A program made the translations under genes and the position numbers. This document shows, piece after piece, positions 17,666 through 26,361 of a stretch of 64,000 nucleotides of DNA (position 1 is the stretch's first letter; every line of letters starts with the position of its first letter). The notes beneath the pieces were generated by a model. That model saw only the letters and a list, made by a program, of their open reading frames with translations, was not told the DNA's origin and made no database searches. The stretch spans positions 228,661-292,660 of the forward strand of contig JAHCLO010000003.1 of assembly GCA_026125285.1 (NCBI GenBank), given 5' to 3'. The DNA is from Verrucomicrobiia bacterium. Lineage in GTDB: Bacteria; Verrucomicrobiota; Verrucomicrobiia; Limisphaerales; JADLHS01.

Positions 17666-18916
17666 ATGAGCAACGACGCCCTCCACAAGACCCGCACCCT
17701 TTGGCTGGTGGGTGCGCTGCACGCCTTCACGCACTTGTATTATGTGGCGCTGATTCCATTGTATCTGCTGATACAGCGGGATTTTCAGTTCGCCAGTGTG
17801 GGTCAGGCCACGTCGCTGGTGACGGTGCAGATGGTCGCCTATTTCTTGCCGAGTTACGCGTTGGGCGTGCTGGCGGATCGCGTGAGCCGCAAGAAACTTC
17901 TGGGCTACGGACTGGCCATCAATGGCCTGGGTTACGTGGCCCTGGCGCTGTCGCCGAATTACGCCTGCGCCGTGGTGGCCGTGATCCTCGCCGGCCTCGG
18001 CGGCAGCTTCTATCATCCCGCGGCGACGGCCATGATTGCGCGACTTTACCCGGTGAACACCGGACGCGCGCTGGGATTGATCGGTGCCGGTGCCAGCGTG
18101 GGTTTCTTTGTCGGGCCGCTGTACAGCGGTTGGCGCGCGGCGGCGTTGGAATCCGTGCGCGGTGCCGCGGCGTGGCGCACGCCGATTCTCGAACTCGGCC
18201 TCTTGGGCATCGTGGCGGCCGGAGTGTTTGCCTGGCTGGCACGCGAGGAGCAACCGGCGCCACCGGTGAACATTCGCGACGCCGCGCGCACTCCCATCTT
18301 TCCCACGACGGTGCTGTGGGTTTGGTTCTTCGCCGCCGCTTGCGCGTTCAGCTTGCGCGATTTTGCCGGTGCTGGCATGGGCACGATGAGTTCGTTGTTT
18401 CTGCAAAAGGCACATGGTTACGACGCCCGACTCGCGGGGCTGGCGTTGAGCGTCCTTTTCATCGTCAGCGCGATCAGCAATCCGCTCTTCGGTCATCTCA
18501 GCGACCGGGGTCGCAAGCGCTGGACGGCGTCCGTGACTCTCGTCGGCGCATCGCTGATGCTGGTGTTCCCTTTGGTGCCCGGCGCGTGGCTCATTCCCTG
18601 CCTGGCGGCCTACGGCTTTTTCTTTATGTCGGCTTACCCAATGGTCGAGGCGGAACTCATGCAATCCGTGCCGGATGCGGTGCGCGGACGGGTGTTCGGG
18701 CTGTTCATCACGGTGGGCGGCCTGGTGGGCAATTTATCTCATTGGATCGTCGGTACGCACGTCAAGCGGATGGGCGAAGCGGCGCAATCCGTGGCTGCGT
18801 ATCAACCGCTGTATGCCGGCATCGCGGCACTGACCGTGCTGTCGCTGCTGGGGCTGCCGTGCTTGCACGCGATTCGCAAACGCGAACACCTCCAACCGCC
18901 TTCTCCCTCCACTTGA
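17666..18916 (+). CDS. MFS transporter, fosmidomycin-resistance (Fsr) type
   Basis: A 416-aa permease with 12 predicted hydrophobic helices. The loop after helix 2 reads LGVLADRVSRKKLLG and the second half has LFGHLSDRGRKRWTA, the two MFS signature loops. GLGGSFYHPAATAMI in the fourth helix is typical of the Fsr subgroup. The gene lies between luxE and luxC with 4-6 bp gaps, so it is part of that operon and may export the aldehyde- or alcohol-derived product. Substrate unknown. Confidence 0.9.
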   Translation: MSNDALHKTRTLWLVGALHAFTHLYYVALIPLYLLIQRDFQFASVGQATSLVTVQMVAYFLPSYALGVLADRVSRKKLLGYGLAINGLGYVALALSPNYACAVVAVILAGLGGSFYHPAATAMIARLYPVNTGRALGLIGAGASVGFFVGPLYSGWRAAALESVRGAAAWRTPILELGLLGIVAAGVFAWLAREEQPAPPVNIRDAARTPIFPTTVLWVWFFAAACAFSLRDFAGAGMGTMSSLFLQKAHGYDARLAGLALSVLFIVSAISNPLFGHLSDRGRKRWTASVTLVGASLMLVFPLVPGAWLIPCLAAYGFFFMSAYPMVEAELMQSVPDAVRGRVFGLFITVGGLVGNLSHWIVGTHVKRMGEAAQSVAAYQPLYAGIAALTVLSLLGLPCLHAIRKREHLQPPSPST

Positions 18917-18922
18917 GGCCAA

Positions 18923-20326
18923 TTGCTCATCATCAATCATCCCTCGCAAATCAAGAATCCCGTGACGCTGCCCAATTACTTTCTCGCCGACCTGCCGTCC
19001 ACCGCCACGCTCTCGCCCGCGCTGCTCGAGGAAGCGTGCTTGACGCTCAAACGCAACCGCGCCCAATACCTCGTCACGCGTTCGACGGAGCAGCTCGTGC
19101 GCGTGTTGGTGGGCGTCGCTGAAGGTTGGCGGCAGGCGGACAATCCGTTCCGCAAACTGGCGCTGGCGGAAGGCCCGGGGCAGATGGGTTTCCCCCGTGC
19201 TACCCTGGAGAAAGGACTGGACCAGCTCTTCCAGCAATTCACCCCGGAGAACTTCGACGCGCTGCTGAGGCAGGAACTCGGCGATGCGCGGGCGCTCGAC
19301 CAGTTCTGCCCATCGCCTCCGAGCGGCGGAGTCCCACGGCACGCACGGGCGGTGGGGCCGGAATTTCTGGTGCAGTTCACAGCGGGAAACATCCCAAACC
19401 CTGCCGTGATGAGCGTGACGCTTGGGCTGCTGACCCGGTCGGCGCAGTTTGTGAAGTGTGCCAGTGGCGCCGCGTTCCTGCCGCGGTTGTTCGCTCATTC
19501 CATTTATGAGGCGGACCGCAAGCTCGGTGCGTGCCTGGAAGTGGCTGAGTGGCCTGGCGGCAGCACGGAACTGGAGCGGGTTCTCTTTGCGCATGCTGAT
19601 TGTGTGACGGCCACGGGCAATGACGAGACACTGGCGGCCATTCGCACCCGAGTGCCGCTCAAGACACGGTTTGTGGGCTACGGGCATCGGGTGAGTTTCA
19701 GTTTTCTAGCGGGTGAAGCGCTCGCGGGTTTCGGGGCCAACGAAGTTGCGGGCCGGGTGGCTGACGACGTTATCGCCTGGAATCAACTGGGCTGCCTTTC
19801 GCCGCATGTCATTTACGTTCAGACTGGCGCCGCAAGATCAGCCGAATGGTTAGCGGAACGACTCGCGGACGAGCTGGCGCGGCGCGAAACCGCCGCCCCG
19901 CGCGGGGAACTGCCCGCGACGCTCGCAGCCACCATTGCCTCGCGGCGCGCGATTTACGAAGTGCGCGCCGCTCATTCGCCGGAAACGCGGATGTGGCACA
20001 GTCGCGACTCCACGGCCTGGACGGTGGTTTATGAAGCCGACCCGCGCTTTCAAACTTCGTGCCTGCATCGCTTCGTGTACTTGAAGCCGGTAAAGGACTT
20101 GGGCGAAGCATTGCGCAGTGCGGACGCGGTGCAGGGTCAGGTTTCCACCGTTGGCCTTGCGGCCCCCGATCACCAGGTGAAGGAACTGGCCGGGCAACTC
20201 GCGCGCTGGGGCGTAACGCGCGTGTGTCCGGTGGGCCGGATGCAGCATCCGCCGCTGGCCTGGCGACACGACGGCCGGCCCGCGCTGGGAGATTTGATTA
20301 CGTGGACGGACCTGGAAATGCGATGA
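18923..20326 (+). CDS. luxC: LuxC-like fatty acyl reductase
   Basis: A 467-aa NADPH-dependent acyl-CoA/acyl-protein reductase of the aldehyde dehydrogenase superfamily. FTAGNIPNPAVMSV and VKCASGAAFLPRLF form the nucleotide-binding region, and NQLGCLSPHVIYVQ carries the catalytic cysteine. Together with LuxE it should convert fatty acids to aldehydes. The TTG start at 18923 has a GAGG 4 bases before it; a GTG at 18962 (giving MTLPNYFLADLP) is an alternative that better fits the family's N-terminus. A strong palindromic element follows the gene. Confidence 0.9.
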   Translation: MLIINHPSQIKNPVTLPNYFLADLPSTATLSPALLEEACLTLKRNRAQYLVTRSTEQLVRVLVGVAEGWRQADNPFRKLALAEGPGQMGFPRATLEKGLDQLFQQFTPENFDALLRQELGDARALDQFCPSPPSGGVPRHARAVGPEFLVQFTAGNIPNPAVMSVTLGLLTRSAQFVKCASGAAFLPRLFAHSIYEADRKLGACLEVAEWPGGSTELERVLFAHADCVTATGNDETLAAIRTRVPLKTRFVGYGHRVSFSFLAGEALAGFGANEVAGRVADDVIAWNQLGCLSPHVIYVQTGAARSAEWLAERLADELARRETAAPRGELPATLAATIASRRAIYEVRAAHSPETRMWHSRDSTAWTVVYEADPRFQTSCLHRFVYLKPVKDLGEALRSADAVQGQVSTVGLAAPDHQVKELAGQLARWGVTRVCPVGRMQHPPLAWRHDGRPALGDLITWTDLEMR

Positions 20327-20366
20327 GAATTCTCCCAACCCAAGTTCGCGCTTTGACCCCCCGAAC

Positions 20367-20439
20367 CGTAGCCGCCGACGTAAGGAGGCGGATAGCGTTG
20401 CAACGCATGGGAATCCGCCTCCTCACGTCGGCGGCTACG
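20367..20439. repeat. Nested palindromic element, family D
   Basis: Inverted arms of 27 bases (20367-20393 and 20413-20439) differ at only one position; the core is GTAGCCGCCGACGTNAGGAG. The loop contains a perfect 12-base palindrome GCGTTGCAACGC (20395-20406). It lies between luxC and queD and could act as a terminator, but its structure suits a REP/MITE-like dispersed element. Confidence 0.85.
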
Positions 20440-20534
20440 ACCAAAGGGATCGGGGGGAGGGAAGGTTGGAGTCTGGCAGCGATATGGCGGAACCAACATT
20501 GCATTACTCCATTCCTCCAAGCTCAGAGCACTTT

Positions 20535-20918
20535 ATGAAAATGGAATTACGCAAAACATTTCAGTTTGAAGCCGCGCACCTGTTGCCGCGCTTGCCCAAA
20601 TCGCACAAGTGCCGCCGCTTGCATGGCCACAGTTTCCAGGTGGAAATCGTTGTCGCCGGTGAGTGCGATCCGAACCTCGGTTGGCTGATGGATTACGCCG
20701 ACATCTCGGCAACGTTCAAACCGATCTGGGAAAAGCTGGACCACCGTTATCTGAACGAGATTCCTGGTCTGGAGAATCCAACCAGCGAAGAAATTGCAGT
20801 CTGGATTTGGCGCAAGCTGAAACCCCGGTTGCCGCTGCTGACGGAAGTGGTGGTGGCGGAAACCTGCACCGCGCGGGCGGTGTACCGGGGGGATGAAACC
20901 TACCACAGGCCCCAGTAG
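20535..20918 (+). CDS. queD: 6-carboxy-tetrahydropterin synthase (QueD)
   Basis: A 127-aa member of the 6-pyruvoyl-tetrahydropterin synthase family that acts in queuosine (preQ0) synthesis. The catalytic and zinc residues are visible: [23 protein letters not shown], with the CxxxHGH motif, then LMDYADI and LDHRYLNEI, and [12 protein letters not shown] start at the ATG giving MKMELRKTF. Its 3' end overlaps the convergent prepilin-like gene by 19 bp. Confidence 0.93.
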   Translation: MKMELRKTFQFEAAHLLPRLPKSHKCRRLHGHSFQVEIVVAGECDPNLGWLMDYADISATFKPIWEKLDHRYLNEIPGLENPTSEEIAVWIWRKLKPRLPLLTEVVVAETCTARAVYRGDETYHRPQ

Positions 20919-21655
20919 AAGACGTAAGACGAAGCCTGATTGGTCGCCATTTGTCGCACGGATTTCCAAACCACCGAACCATCCAGTGCGCCAATGTTGC
21001 CGCCTTGGGCACCCCAGGCCGTCGCGGTCCGGCCTGCCGGTCCATAGAAGTACGAATGTTGGTTCTGGTAAATCCCGCCGCCGCGGGTATGAGGCACGGC
21101 GATCAACCCGTCGTTGCCCCAGTGGTTCGCGTCCGCGAGGATCGTGTTGGTGGTACCGGACTGGCTGAGTTTCGTGGGTGAAATCCAACGGTATTGCGGA
21201 GCGCCGGTCGGCACGGCGTCGCCAAGATACTGGTAGCCGATCAGAAATCCCCAGCTGGGATTGTAACGTCGCGGTGTGGCGTCGGGATTCCACCGGAAGT
21301 TGGGGCAGTCGAGGATGCGCTGATTGCCGGAGTACTGGACCAGATTCGTCCAACCGACGTTGGAGATGCGGATGGCATGCCACTGGCCGGCGTTCTCGCG
21401 ACCGGAGGGCACGCGGTCTTGGAAATCGCCGCCATACATGTGAATGGCGAAGAGACACTGGCGCATGTTGTTCTTGCACGCGGTGCGTTGCGCCTTCTCC
21501 TTCGCATTGGCCAACGCGGGCAGCAACATCGCGGCCAGAATTGCGATGATCGCGATGACCACCAGCAATTCAATCAGGGTGAACGCAAAGCAGTCTTTCC
21601 GCGACTTGGACGCGGGATCAACTTTGGGCACAGGCATCACCGTTATTTGGTTCAT
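20900..21655 (-). CDS. Prepilin-type protein (N-terminal methylation/cleavage motif)
   Basis: A 251-aa secreted or envelope protein. After a short basic leader comes the type IV prepilin signal [20 protein letters not shown] followed by [20 protein letters not shown], the form that is greatly expanded in Verrucomicrobia and Planctomycetes. The C-terminal part contains the common ILADANHW and ALDGSVVW segments of these proteins. It is probably processed by a PilD-type peptidase. Its exact role is not known. Confidence 0.88.
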   Translation of the reverse strand: MNQITVMPVPKVDPASKSRKDCFAFTLIELLVVIAIIAILAAMLLPALANAKEKAQRTACKNNMRQCLFAIHMYGGDFQDRVPSGRENAGQWHAIRISNVGWTNLVQYSGNQRILDCPNFRWNPDATPRRYNPSWGFLIGYQYLGDAVPTGAPQYRWISPTKLSQSGTTNTILADANHWGNDGLIAVPHTRGGGIYQNQHSYFYGPAGRTATAWGAQGGNIGALDGSVVWKSVRQMATNQASSYVFYWGLW

Positions 21656-21745
21656 TGCCAAACCACTATCCTTGCCGGACGCCCGCTCGGCAACGCAAAA
21701 CAACGTGCTGCGGTAATGCCCCAGTCTTGCCCGGCAGGCACGCTC

Positions 21746-21878
21746 GTAGCGCAGGATTTTATCCTGCCGTATCGCGGATTTCCAATCCGCAGGTCTTCGC
21801 CAAGGCCAGTGTTTCCGGGCGTTCGGTCGGTTTGCCGAATGGAATTCGGCGATACGGCAGACTGCAAGTCTGCGCTAC
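21746..21878. repeat. Palindromic repeat, family A (GTAGCGCAG...GCCGTATCGC)
   Basis: Inverted arms: the left begins GTAGCGCAGG and ends CTGCCGTATCGC; the right is the complement with a different inner hairpin. Each arm itself folds (AGGATTTTATCCT; AGACTTGCAGTCT). The same arm design occurs at 48591-48708. It fills most of the gap between the prepilin-like gene and the cupin gene. Confidence 0.82.
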
Positions 21879-21927
21879 GCCGGACAAGACCGAGGCCTTA
21901 CGTGTTGCGGCAGCCGGGGTCGCCTTT

Positions 21928-22269
21928 TCAATCAAACCACTCGTCCGCCTCGTCAAACGCGGGGATGGGCACATTGATGATCTTGAGCTGGCCGATGGCG
22001 CGATGACGGCAGCCGGGTTTGATGAACACGGCGGTCATTGGCTTGAGCGGGAATAGCTCGCCGTCGAGTTCCATCTGCCCTTCGCCTTCGAGCACGAAGT
22101 AAATCTCCGTCATGCGCTTGTGGTAATGCGTGCGCGCGTCCGCCTGGATGTCCACGACGTGCAAGGTGGCCGTCGGATTATTCGGGACGGCGAAGGCGCG
22201 TTTGGCGAATCCGCACGGACAGGGCACCGGCGGAATCGCGGCCAGATCGGCAATCATGTAGTTGGGCAT
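21928..22269 (-). CDS. Small cupin-domain protein
   Basis: A 113-aa single cupin. Metal-binding motif 1 is seen as THYHKRMTEIYFVLEGEGQMELDGE (H-x-H...E) and motif 2 as PMTAVFIKPGCRHRAIG. The N-terminal PCPCGFAKRAF segment is unusual for the family and could bind a metal. Function unknown; single cupins often bind sugars or act in tolerance of small molecules. It stands alone between repeats and the next pseudopilin-tail gene. Confidence 0.85.
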   Translation of the reverse strand: MPNYMIADLAAIPPVPCPCGFAKRAFAVPNNPTATLHVVDIQADARTHYHKRMTEIYFVLEGEGQMELDGELFPLKPMTAVFIKPGCRHRAIGQLKIINVPIPAFDEADEWFD

Positions 22270-22325
22270 AAATTGTGGATTTGAACTCCTCGAAGTGGCA
22301 GATCGCAGGCGGCCGAAGGCGTGGT

Positions 22326-23339
22326 TTACCGCGAATCAAAAAACAAATCCCCTTGGCGCCCACTTCCGGAAACCGACGGCCCATACGGTTTTCCGCCCTC
22401 GTCCAGACGGTTTGGACCAACGCTGTAGAGCAGCCAGTTGGTGCCTTGCGGGCGGTAAATCAATGGCCGCTCCGTGAACGGATCTACCGGTACCGCGCGC
22501 AGATAATTGGGAAGCAGTTCGTCCAGCGCGGCAGGTGGCCGGCCGGTTTCCGTGGTGAAACCGCGCAACGCCAGTTCCGTCGCCAGAAGCCGGAGACGGG
22601 CAGCCGATTCCTCATGCTTGTCTTGCCCTTTCCGGATTGAAGCACGGAATCCTCTCCATTCGGTGAGCCAGGCCAGCGAAAACGGTTGTTTCCGCACTTC
22701 GTGCCGCATAAAAGCCTTCTCTGCGGCCCAAACCTCCTCCCAGGTGACGCCCGCCCGATCAATGGTCTCAAGTTCAGCCACGATGGGTTTCAATTGCTCA
22801 CCCTCGAGGTTCGGAGCAAGTTTGCCAAGCGGGGCCATCCCGATCGCCGAACACGCGATTCCCACCAGGCGGTTGATGAGAAATCCGCCCCGGCTGATTT
22901 CTTGACCCAGCCGGACGGCATCCAGATGACTGCGAACGGCATCGGCGGGCCGATCCTCCAACTCCGCCAGTTGGCCCTCGGCGACCAGCAATTGGGCCAG
23001 CCGCTTCTGCCCCATCAGCACGTCGGACATTGCCTGATAATCTTCCAGGAAGGTCTTGATGGGCACGGCACAGGTGCGCGCAAGGCCGGTTCGCGCGAGG
23101 GCAAGAGCGTCGCTGTGTGCCGCCACAAAAACCCGCAATTCCTCCTGGGAAAAGCGCTGATACTCGCCCACGCCGTTGGCCACTGCCGCCCCCGCCTTCG
23201 CCAAATCGTCGAAACCATTTGGATTCGGCAGCGCATACGGGACCTCCGGTTTGGCCGTGATGAACGCAACGAATACGATCAGCACCAGCGCAATGATGGC
23301 GACCAGCGCCAGCAGGATGATTTGGAGTCGGCGTCGCAT
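22326..23339 (-). CDS. Membrane-anchored protein with pseudopilin-like C-terminal domain
   Basis: A 337-aa protein starting MRRRLQIILLALVAIIALVL, one N-terminal helix then a helical extracytoplasmic domain. The C-terminal 85 residues read TTETGRPPAALDELLPNYLR, VPVDPFTERPLIYR, NWLLYSVGPNRLDEGG, the same arrangement as the end of the 609-aa protein at 14459-16288. I do not recognise the middle part. Start chosen at the ATG before the hydrophobic segment; 13 upstream codons are likely not translated. Confidence 0.78.
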   Translation of the reverse strand: MRRRLQIILLALVAIIALVLIVFVAFITAKPEVPYALPNPNGFDDLAKAGAAVANGVGEYQRFSQEELRVFVAAHSDALALARTGLARTCAVPIKTFLEDYQAMSDVLMGQKRLAQLLVAEGQLAELEDRPADAVRSHLDAVRLGQEISRGGFLINRLVGIACSAIGMAPLGKLAPNLEGEQLKPIVAELETIDRAGVTWEEVWAAEKAFMRHEVRKQPFSLAWLTEWRGFRASIRKGQDKHEESAARLRLLATELALRGFTTETGRPPAALDELLPNYLRAVPVDPFTERPLIYRPQGTNWLLYSVGPNRLDEGGKPYGPSVSGSGRQGDLFFDSR

Positions 23340-23460
23340 TGGTGGCGGCCAGCTTCGCAAAATTCCGCCACCCGTCAACCTTCAGCCTCGCCTTGGAAAA
23401 GCATCGCGATCAGACTGCTTCCTGAAATGCGTTCAACCCGGATACTTCACACGCCTTCAG

Positions 23461-23530
23461 TCGGATCGCCGGTCTGTGACCGGCTTATCGCTGGGCGATT
23501 GCCCAAGCCGGATGCAAACCGGCGCTCCGA
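23461..23530. repeat. Palindromic repeat, family B (CGGAGCGCCGGTCT)
   Basis: Left arm TCGGATCGCCGGTCTGTGAC and right arm complementary to TCGGAGCGCCGGTTTGCATC, about 70 bp in all. A second member lies at 45783-45857. Confidence 0.75.
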
Positions 23531-23600
23531 GCCGATCCAGATCCCTTGGGCCGACGAAGTAAGTTGGCTCACCGCGTGTCTCAGGAAATCCTGCTTTGCC

Positions 23601-24854
23601 ATGCTCGCCGCCATGGCATTGATCGGATTGGCAATGCTGACGGGTTGTTGTTCAAGACGAATGGCAGAGGCCCGCCCTCACCCCGGCCCTCTCCCCCAGG
23701 AGAGGGAGAATCATCCGCAGTCTCTCAAAGGAAGTGAAATCGCTGATGATCTTCCGGCTGCTGCTCCCATTCAGAACAACGCGGCGATGACAGGCAAAGC
23801 GTCCGAACCCAAAGGGCGCGGCGACGCGCACTCCCTCTCCCCGGGGGAGAGGGCCGGGGTGAGGGCGGGCGTCAACACCGAACTAAATTTGACACCCACC
23901 CACGCCGGATTGCACCGCTTCGAGTTCCAGCAACCCCACATGGGCACGCTATTCGCCATCACCCTTTATGCGCCGGAGGCCAACCGCGCCCGCGAGGCTG
24001 CCGAAGCTGCGTTTGCCCGCATCGCTGCCTTGGAGCAGATGATGACGGACTACGATCCGGAGAGCGAATTGATGCAGCTTTGCCAACAGCCCGTTGGTCA
24101 GCCCGTGCGCGTGAGTGACGAACTGTTTGCGCTGCTGCAGAAGGGCCAGCGCTTGGCGGCGCTGACCGACGGCGCGTTTGATGTGACGATTGGACCGGTG
24201 GTGCGCCATTGGCGCCGGGCGCGCCGCACGGACACCCTCCCTTCGCCGGAAGCGCTCGCGCGTGCGCAAGCACCCGTGGGCTGGCGCAAATTGAAGCTCA
24301 ATGCGCGGCACCAGACCGTCACCCTCACCGTGCCCAACATGCAACTGGACCTGGGCGGCATCGCCAAGGGTTACGCGGCGGATCAGGCATTGGCGGTCCT
24401 GCGAAGTCACGGCCTGAAGCGTGGGTTGGTGGCGGCCAGCGGCGACATTGCAGTGGGTGACCCGCCGCCCGGACAACGCGGTTGGCGCGTGGGGGTGGGC
24501 GCGTTGGATCGCGGAGAAGACGCGCTGGCGCGGAATCTACTGTTGCGCAACGCGGCGGTCTCCACGTCCGGTGACACGGAACAATTCGTTGAGATCGGCG
24601 GCAAACGCTATTCACACATCGTTGATCCGCGCACGGGCCTGGGGCTGACGGAACGATTGCAGGTATCCATTGTCGCGAAACACGCGACTGACACGGACAG
24701 CTTTGCCACGGCGGTGAGCGTGTTGGGTGTGGAACGCGGACTCAAGTTGGTGGAATCGCGGCGCGGCATGGCGGCGTTCATTCTGCGGAAAAGTGGCGAA
24801 CAGACCGAGGTGTACGAATCGCGGACTTTCAAGCGCATCCCGCGCGCGGAGTGA
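23601..24854 (+). CDS. apbE: FAD:protein FMN transferase lipoprotein (ApbE)
   Basis: A 417-aa lipoprotein that covalently attaches FMN to Thr residues of partner proteins. MLAAMALIGLAMLTGCCSRR is a lipoprotein signal with lipobox LTGC. The enzyme domain begins near FEFQQPHMGTLFAITLYAPE and shows FARIAALEQMMTDYDPESEL, ALTDGAFDVTIGPVV, LDLGGIAKGYAADQAL, VAASGDIAVG and YSHIVDPRTG, then ATDTDSFATAVSVLG. Between signal and enzyme lies a linker of about 65 residues encoded by a pair of inverted repeats (23674-23866), read in frame. No clear partner gene is adjacent. Confidence 0.93.
   Translation: MLAAMALIGLAMLTGCCSRRMAEARPHPGPLPQERENHPQSLKGSEIADDLPAAAPIQNNAAMTGKASEPKGRGDAHSLSPGERAGVRAGVNTELNLTPTHAGLHRFEFQQPHMGTLFAITLYAPEANRAREAAEAAFARIAALEQMMTDYDPESELMQLCQQPVGQPVRVSDELFALLQKGQRLAALTDGAFDVTIGPVVRHWRRARRTDTLPSPEALARAQAPVGWRKLKLNARHQTVTLTVPNMQLDLGGIAKGYAADQALAVLRSHGLKRGLVAASGDIAVGDPPPGQRGWRVGVGALDRGEDALARNLLLRNAAVSTSGDTEQFVEIGGKRYSHIVDPRTGLGLTERLQVSIVAKHATDTDSFATAVSVLGVERGLKLVESRRGMAAFILRKSGEQTEVYESRTFKRIPRAE
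23674..23866. repeat. Inverted pair of family E repeats inside apbE
   Basis: Left arm 23674-23706 begins GCCCTCACCCCGGCCCTCTC; right arm 23833-23866 is its inverse with one substitution and one extra base. The whole unit is open in the apbE frame and encodes Pro/Glu/Arg-rich linker sequence such as RPHPGPLPQEREN and SLSPGERAGVRAG. Further family E copies are at 25033-25188 and 32962-33013. Confidence 0.85.
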
Positions 24855-25622
24855 CGCGCCAAAGGCTTATCGTTCGGTAGTCACGAACCACCGCCCGGCG
24901 CGCGGCATTCATGCAGCTTCACCGCCCGCATCGTCACGCGCTCGGGGATTCTCCTGCGACTCACTCTCGCATGTCGAAGCGAGCTAGAGGTCGTGCTCCA
25001 ATTGAATCTCGAAAATGTTTGTGTGGACGACCTCCCTCACCCTTACCCTCCCCCCAAGGAGAGGGAATTGCTGTGGCCCTTCTTACGTTGCTCAACGCGC
25101 GTCCGCCAATCACCGACTCATGACGTTTCAAGAAGCCGGCGAACGTTTCTCCTTCTCCTGGGGGAGAAGGCCGGGATGAGGGTGAGCGTCAAAACCAGTT
25201 TTGCCCGGCGCATCGCCTCAACCCCTTCAAGGTAGATTTCAATTTGTGATTCGCCACGCAGTGTAGCCGCTCCGTTGTCGTGTCAACGCCGGGCTGAATT
25301 ACGTAATCCCCTCGAGCTGGCAGCACTATTGTGTCGAAGACCACCGGCAGTACATCCGCACTCAGCAGAACAACCTGACAAGTCCGTGGGGCGAACGTCC
25401 TCGCGAGCCGGCTCGTCAGTAGCCTCGCCCCACCTGTTGCGCTGGTCCTGCGGACACAGTTGCGCTCCGCTGGCGCACGGCGGTCACCCCGCTTCACCGT
25501 CATCGAAGAAAATCCACTCGGGCAGGAAACCGGCGCACGATTTGTCCGGGTTGAGGGTACACGTCAATCCGTCGTTCCGAACAATCTTGCCCACCACGGG
25601 CGGCCCGCCATACTGCCGCCCG
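24855..25622. other. Intergenic region with family E repeat pair
   Basis: A 768-bp stretch with no supportable gene. Arms of family E lie at 25033-25067 and 25146-25188 in inverted orientation, more diverged than the pair in apbE. The part from 25270 to 25622 contains open frames on both strands, but none has coding character that I can recognise. Confidence 0.5.
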
Positions 25623-26324
25623 ATGAAAATTGCAGTCTGCGGCATTCCGGGCATCGCCCTGGGCAAACACAACCTCAAAGACCCGCGTCTGGACCAGGCG
25701 GATAGACTGGTCGAGGCCAAAAAGAAAACCTACGCGCAGGTGGACGTACTGGCCGAAGAAGCCACCCTGGATGCCGACGCCATTCTCGTGTCGCGCGAGC
25801 GATTGCCGGATTTGATCTTGCTGGACATGGAATTTGTCGAGACCCGGCTCGGACGCGAACCCGCGCCAGCGGAGAAGGCCGCGTTGGTGAAGATTCAGGC
25901 CGCGCTGGAAGCCGAACGCACGGTGTCGCAGGCTGGCTTGACGCTGGAAGAATTGGCAGCCGTTACCGCGCACAATTTCCACACGAACAAGCCGGTCACT
26001 GTTGCCGAGGCCGGCGAACTGGAAAACCCGGAGGCGTTGATGCTGCGCGCGTTCGCCGAGGGCGGCTACATCAGTTTCCTCACCGTCGGCGGCAAGGAAA
26101 ACCGCGCCTGGCCGATTCGCAAGGGCACGACGGCGTGGGAAGCGGGCGGCGCGATTCACACAGACATCCAGAAGGGGTTCATCCGCGCCGAGATCATCAG
26201 CTTTGCAGATTTTGTCGCCGCGGGCGGTGAAAGCGAGGCGAAACGAGCGGGCAAGCAGCGCCTCGAACAGAAGCAATACGTGATGCAGGATTATGACCTG
26301 ACGAATTTCCGCTTCAACAAGTGA
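25623..26324 (+). CDS. DUF933/TGS-domain protein, YchF-like without a G domain
   Basis: A 233-aa protein whose last 85 residues match the C-terminal TGS-type domain of the ATPase YchF/Ola1: GGYISFLTVGGKENRAWPIRKGTTAWEAGGAIHTDIQKGFIRAEII and QYVMQDYDLTNFRFNK. The N-terminus keeps only traces of the GTPase: MKIAVCGIPGIALGKH where G1 should be, and DPRLDQADRLVEAKKKTYAQ, which resembles the switch I region. G3 (DxxG) and NxxE motifs are missing, so nucleotide binding is doubtful. It may bind the ribosome or another partner through the TGS domain. Confidence 0.82.
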   Translation: MKIAVCGIPGIALGKHNLKDPRLDQADRLVEAKKKTYAQVDVLAEEATLDADAILVSRERLPDLILLDMEFVETRLGREPAPAEKAALVKIQAALEAERTVSQAGLTLEELAAVTAHNFHTNKPVTVAEAGELENPEALMLRAFAEGGYISFLTVGGKENRAWPIRKGTTAWEAGGAIHTDIQKGFIRAEIISFADFVAAGGESEAKRAGKQRLEQKQYVMQDYDLTNFRFNK

Positions 26325-26361
26325 GCTGGCTCGTCGAGCCGGGCGGTCAGCGTTCCCACCT

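Noticed and set aside
16468-20326. Bioluminescence (lux) operon
   Set aside because: Only the luxE and luxC homologues are present; luciferase subunits luxA/luxB and luxD are missing.
22686-23600. Extension of ApbE upstream to give a 722-aa protein
   Set aside because: The extra part is antisense to the gene at 22326-23339; the lipoprotein signal MLAAMALIGLAMLTGC gives the true start.
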